Part shown: in pieces, positions 6,496-6,702 of the stretch
Numbering within the stretch: position 1 is the stretch's first letter
Layout: every line of letters begins with the position of its first letter
Source of the DNA: Bacteroidales bacterium
Lineage (GTDB): Bacteria; Bacteroidota; Bacteroidia; Bacteroidales; UBA10428
Length of the DNA stretch: 6,702 nucleotides
NCBI GenBank assembly: GCA_016935595.1
Contig: JAFGQQ010000336.1
Span: forward strand, 1-6,702
Direction of reading: 5' to 3'
The notes under the pieces: generated by a model
What the model saw: the letters and a program-made list of their open reading frames with translations, nothing else
Database searches by the model: none
Told to the model about the DNA's origin: nothing
Made by a program: the position numbers and the translations under genes

Positions 6496-6702
6496 ATTGG
6501 CCTTATTTAATTTACAAAATTCTTTATAACAGTTGTTTATTGCAAGATATATTTGGTAATCATTCGATTGTAAAATAAAATCATCCGAAAACTTACAGAA
6601 TTCCATAAAATCCAGCACTTTTCTTTCATCATTTATACCGGTTATAAATGCCACTATATCTTTATTATACTTTTTTTCAACCTGCTTTTCAACCGATTTA
6701 CG
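6481..6702 (-). CDS. C-terminal end of an unidentified protein, possibly a degenerate response-regulator receiver domain (5' part outside window)
   Basis: Hand translation of the minus strand gives 73 open codons entering from the right edge and ending with TAA at 6483-6481. The fragment reads IVAFITG...DERKVLDFMEFCKFSDDFILQSND...LAINNCYKEFCK and has no signal or membrane segment. Its order (hydrophobic strand ending in T-G, helix, then D-D-F-I-L-x-S, then an amphipathic helix) resembles the last third of a two-component receiver domain, with Gln where the conserved Lys of the fifth strand would be. This is a weak pattern match; the phospho-acceptor region is outside the window. The gene converges on the PfkB gene and overlaps its 3' end by 15 bp, leaving no room for a terminator between them. 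Reality of the ORF: likely, since it is open to the edge and protein-like in composition. Confidence 0.6.
   Translation of the reverse strand, partial: RKSVEKQVEKKYNKDIVAFITGINDERKVLDFMEFCKFSDDFILQSNDYQIYLAINNCYKEFCKLNKANSLGS

Overview
The window reads as a chromosomal piece of a Bacteroidota (Bacteroidetes) bacterium. The DNA is AT-rich, none of the four visible starts has a Shine-Dalgarno sequence, upstream regions carry TTG / TAnnTTTG-like promoter elements typical of that phylum, and the protein set (TPS-TPP fusion beside a GH15 enzyme) is a familiar Bacteroidota arrangement. Genus cannot be told from the sequence.

Layout: positions 1-2168 (minus strand) hold an almost complete trehalose-6-phosphate synthase/phosphatase fusion whose last few residues run off the left edge. 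A 101-bp divergent intergenic region (2169-2269) follows. Three plus-strand genes come next: a GH15 glucoamylase/trehalase-like hydrolase (2270-4084), a TreT-like GT4 glycosyltransferase (4209-5519) and a PfkB-family sugar kinase (5560-6495). At the right edge the C-terminal 73 codons of a minus-strand gene (6481-6702) overlap the kinase stop codon by 15 bp. No RNA gene, mobile element, CRISPR array or convincing terminator was seen.

The genes form a compact cytoplasmic trehalose module; none has a signal peptide or membrane segment. The fusion makes trehalose from UDP-glucose and glucose-6-phosphate in two steps. The GT4 enzyme, if it is TreT, links trehalose reversibly with NDP-glucose and glucose. 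The GH15 enzyme would cleave trehalose (or another alpha-glucoside), and the kinase would phosphorylate a hexose released or used by the others. The unusual feature is two independent trehalose-forming routes next to a candidate hydrolase and a sugar kinase. Functions come from motif recognition; the exact substrates of the GH15, GT4 and PfkB proteins are inferred.

Two intergenic regions share a 13-bp motif (12/13 identical) just downstream of predicted promoter -7 elements, hinting at shared control of the hydrolase and glycosyltransferase genes.
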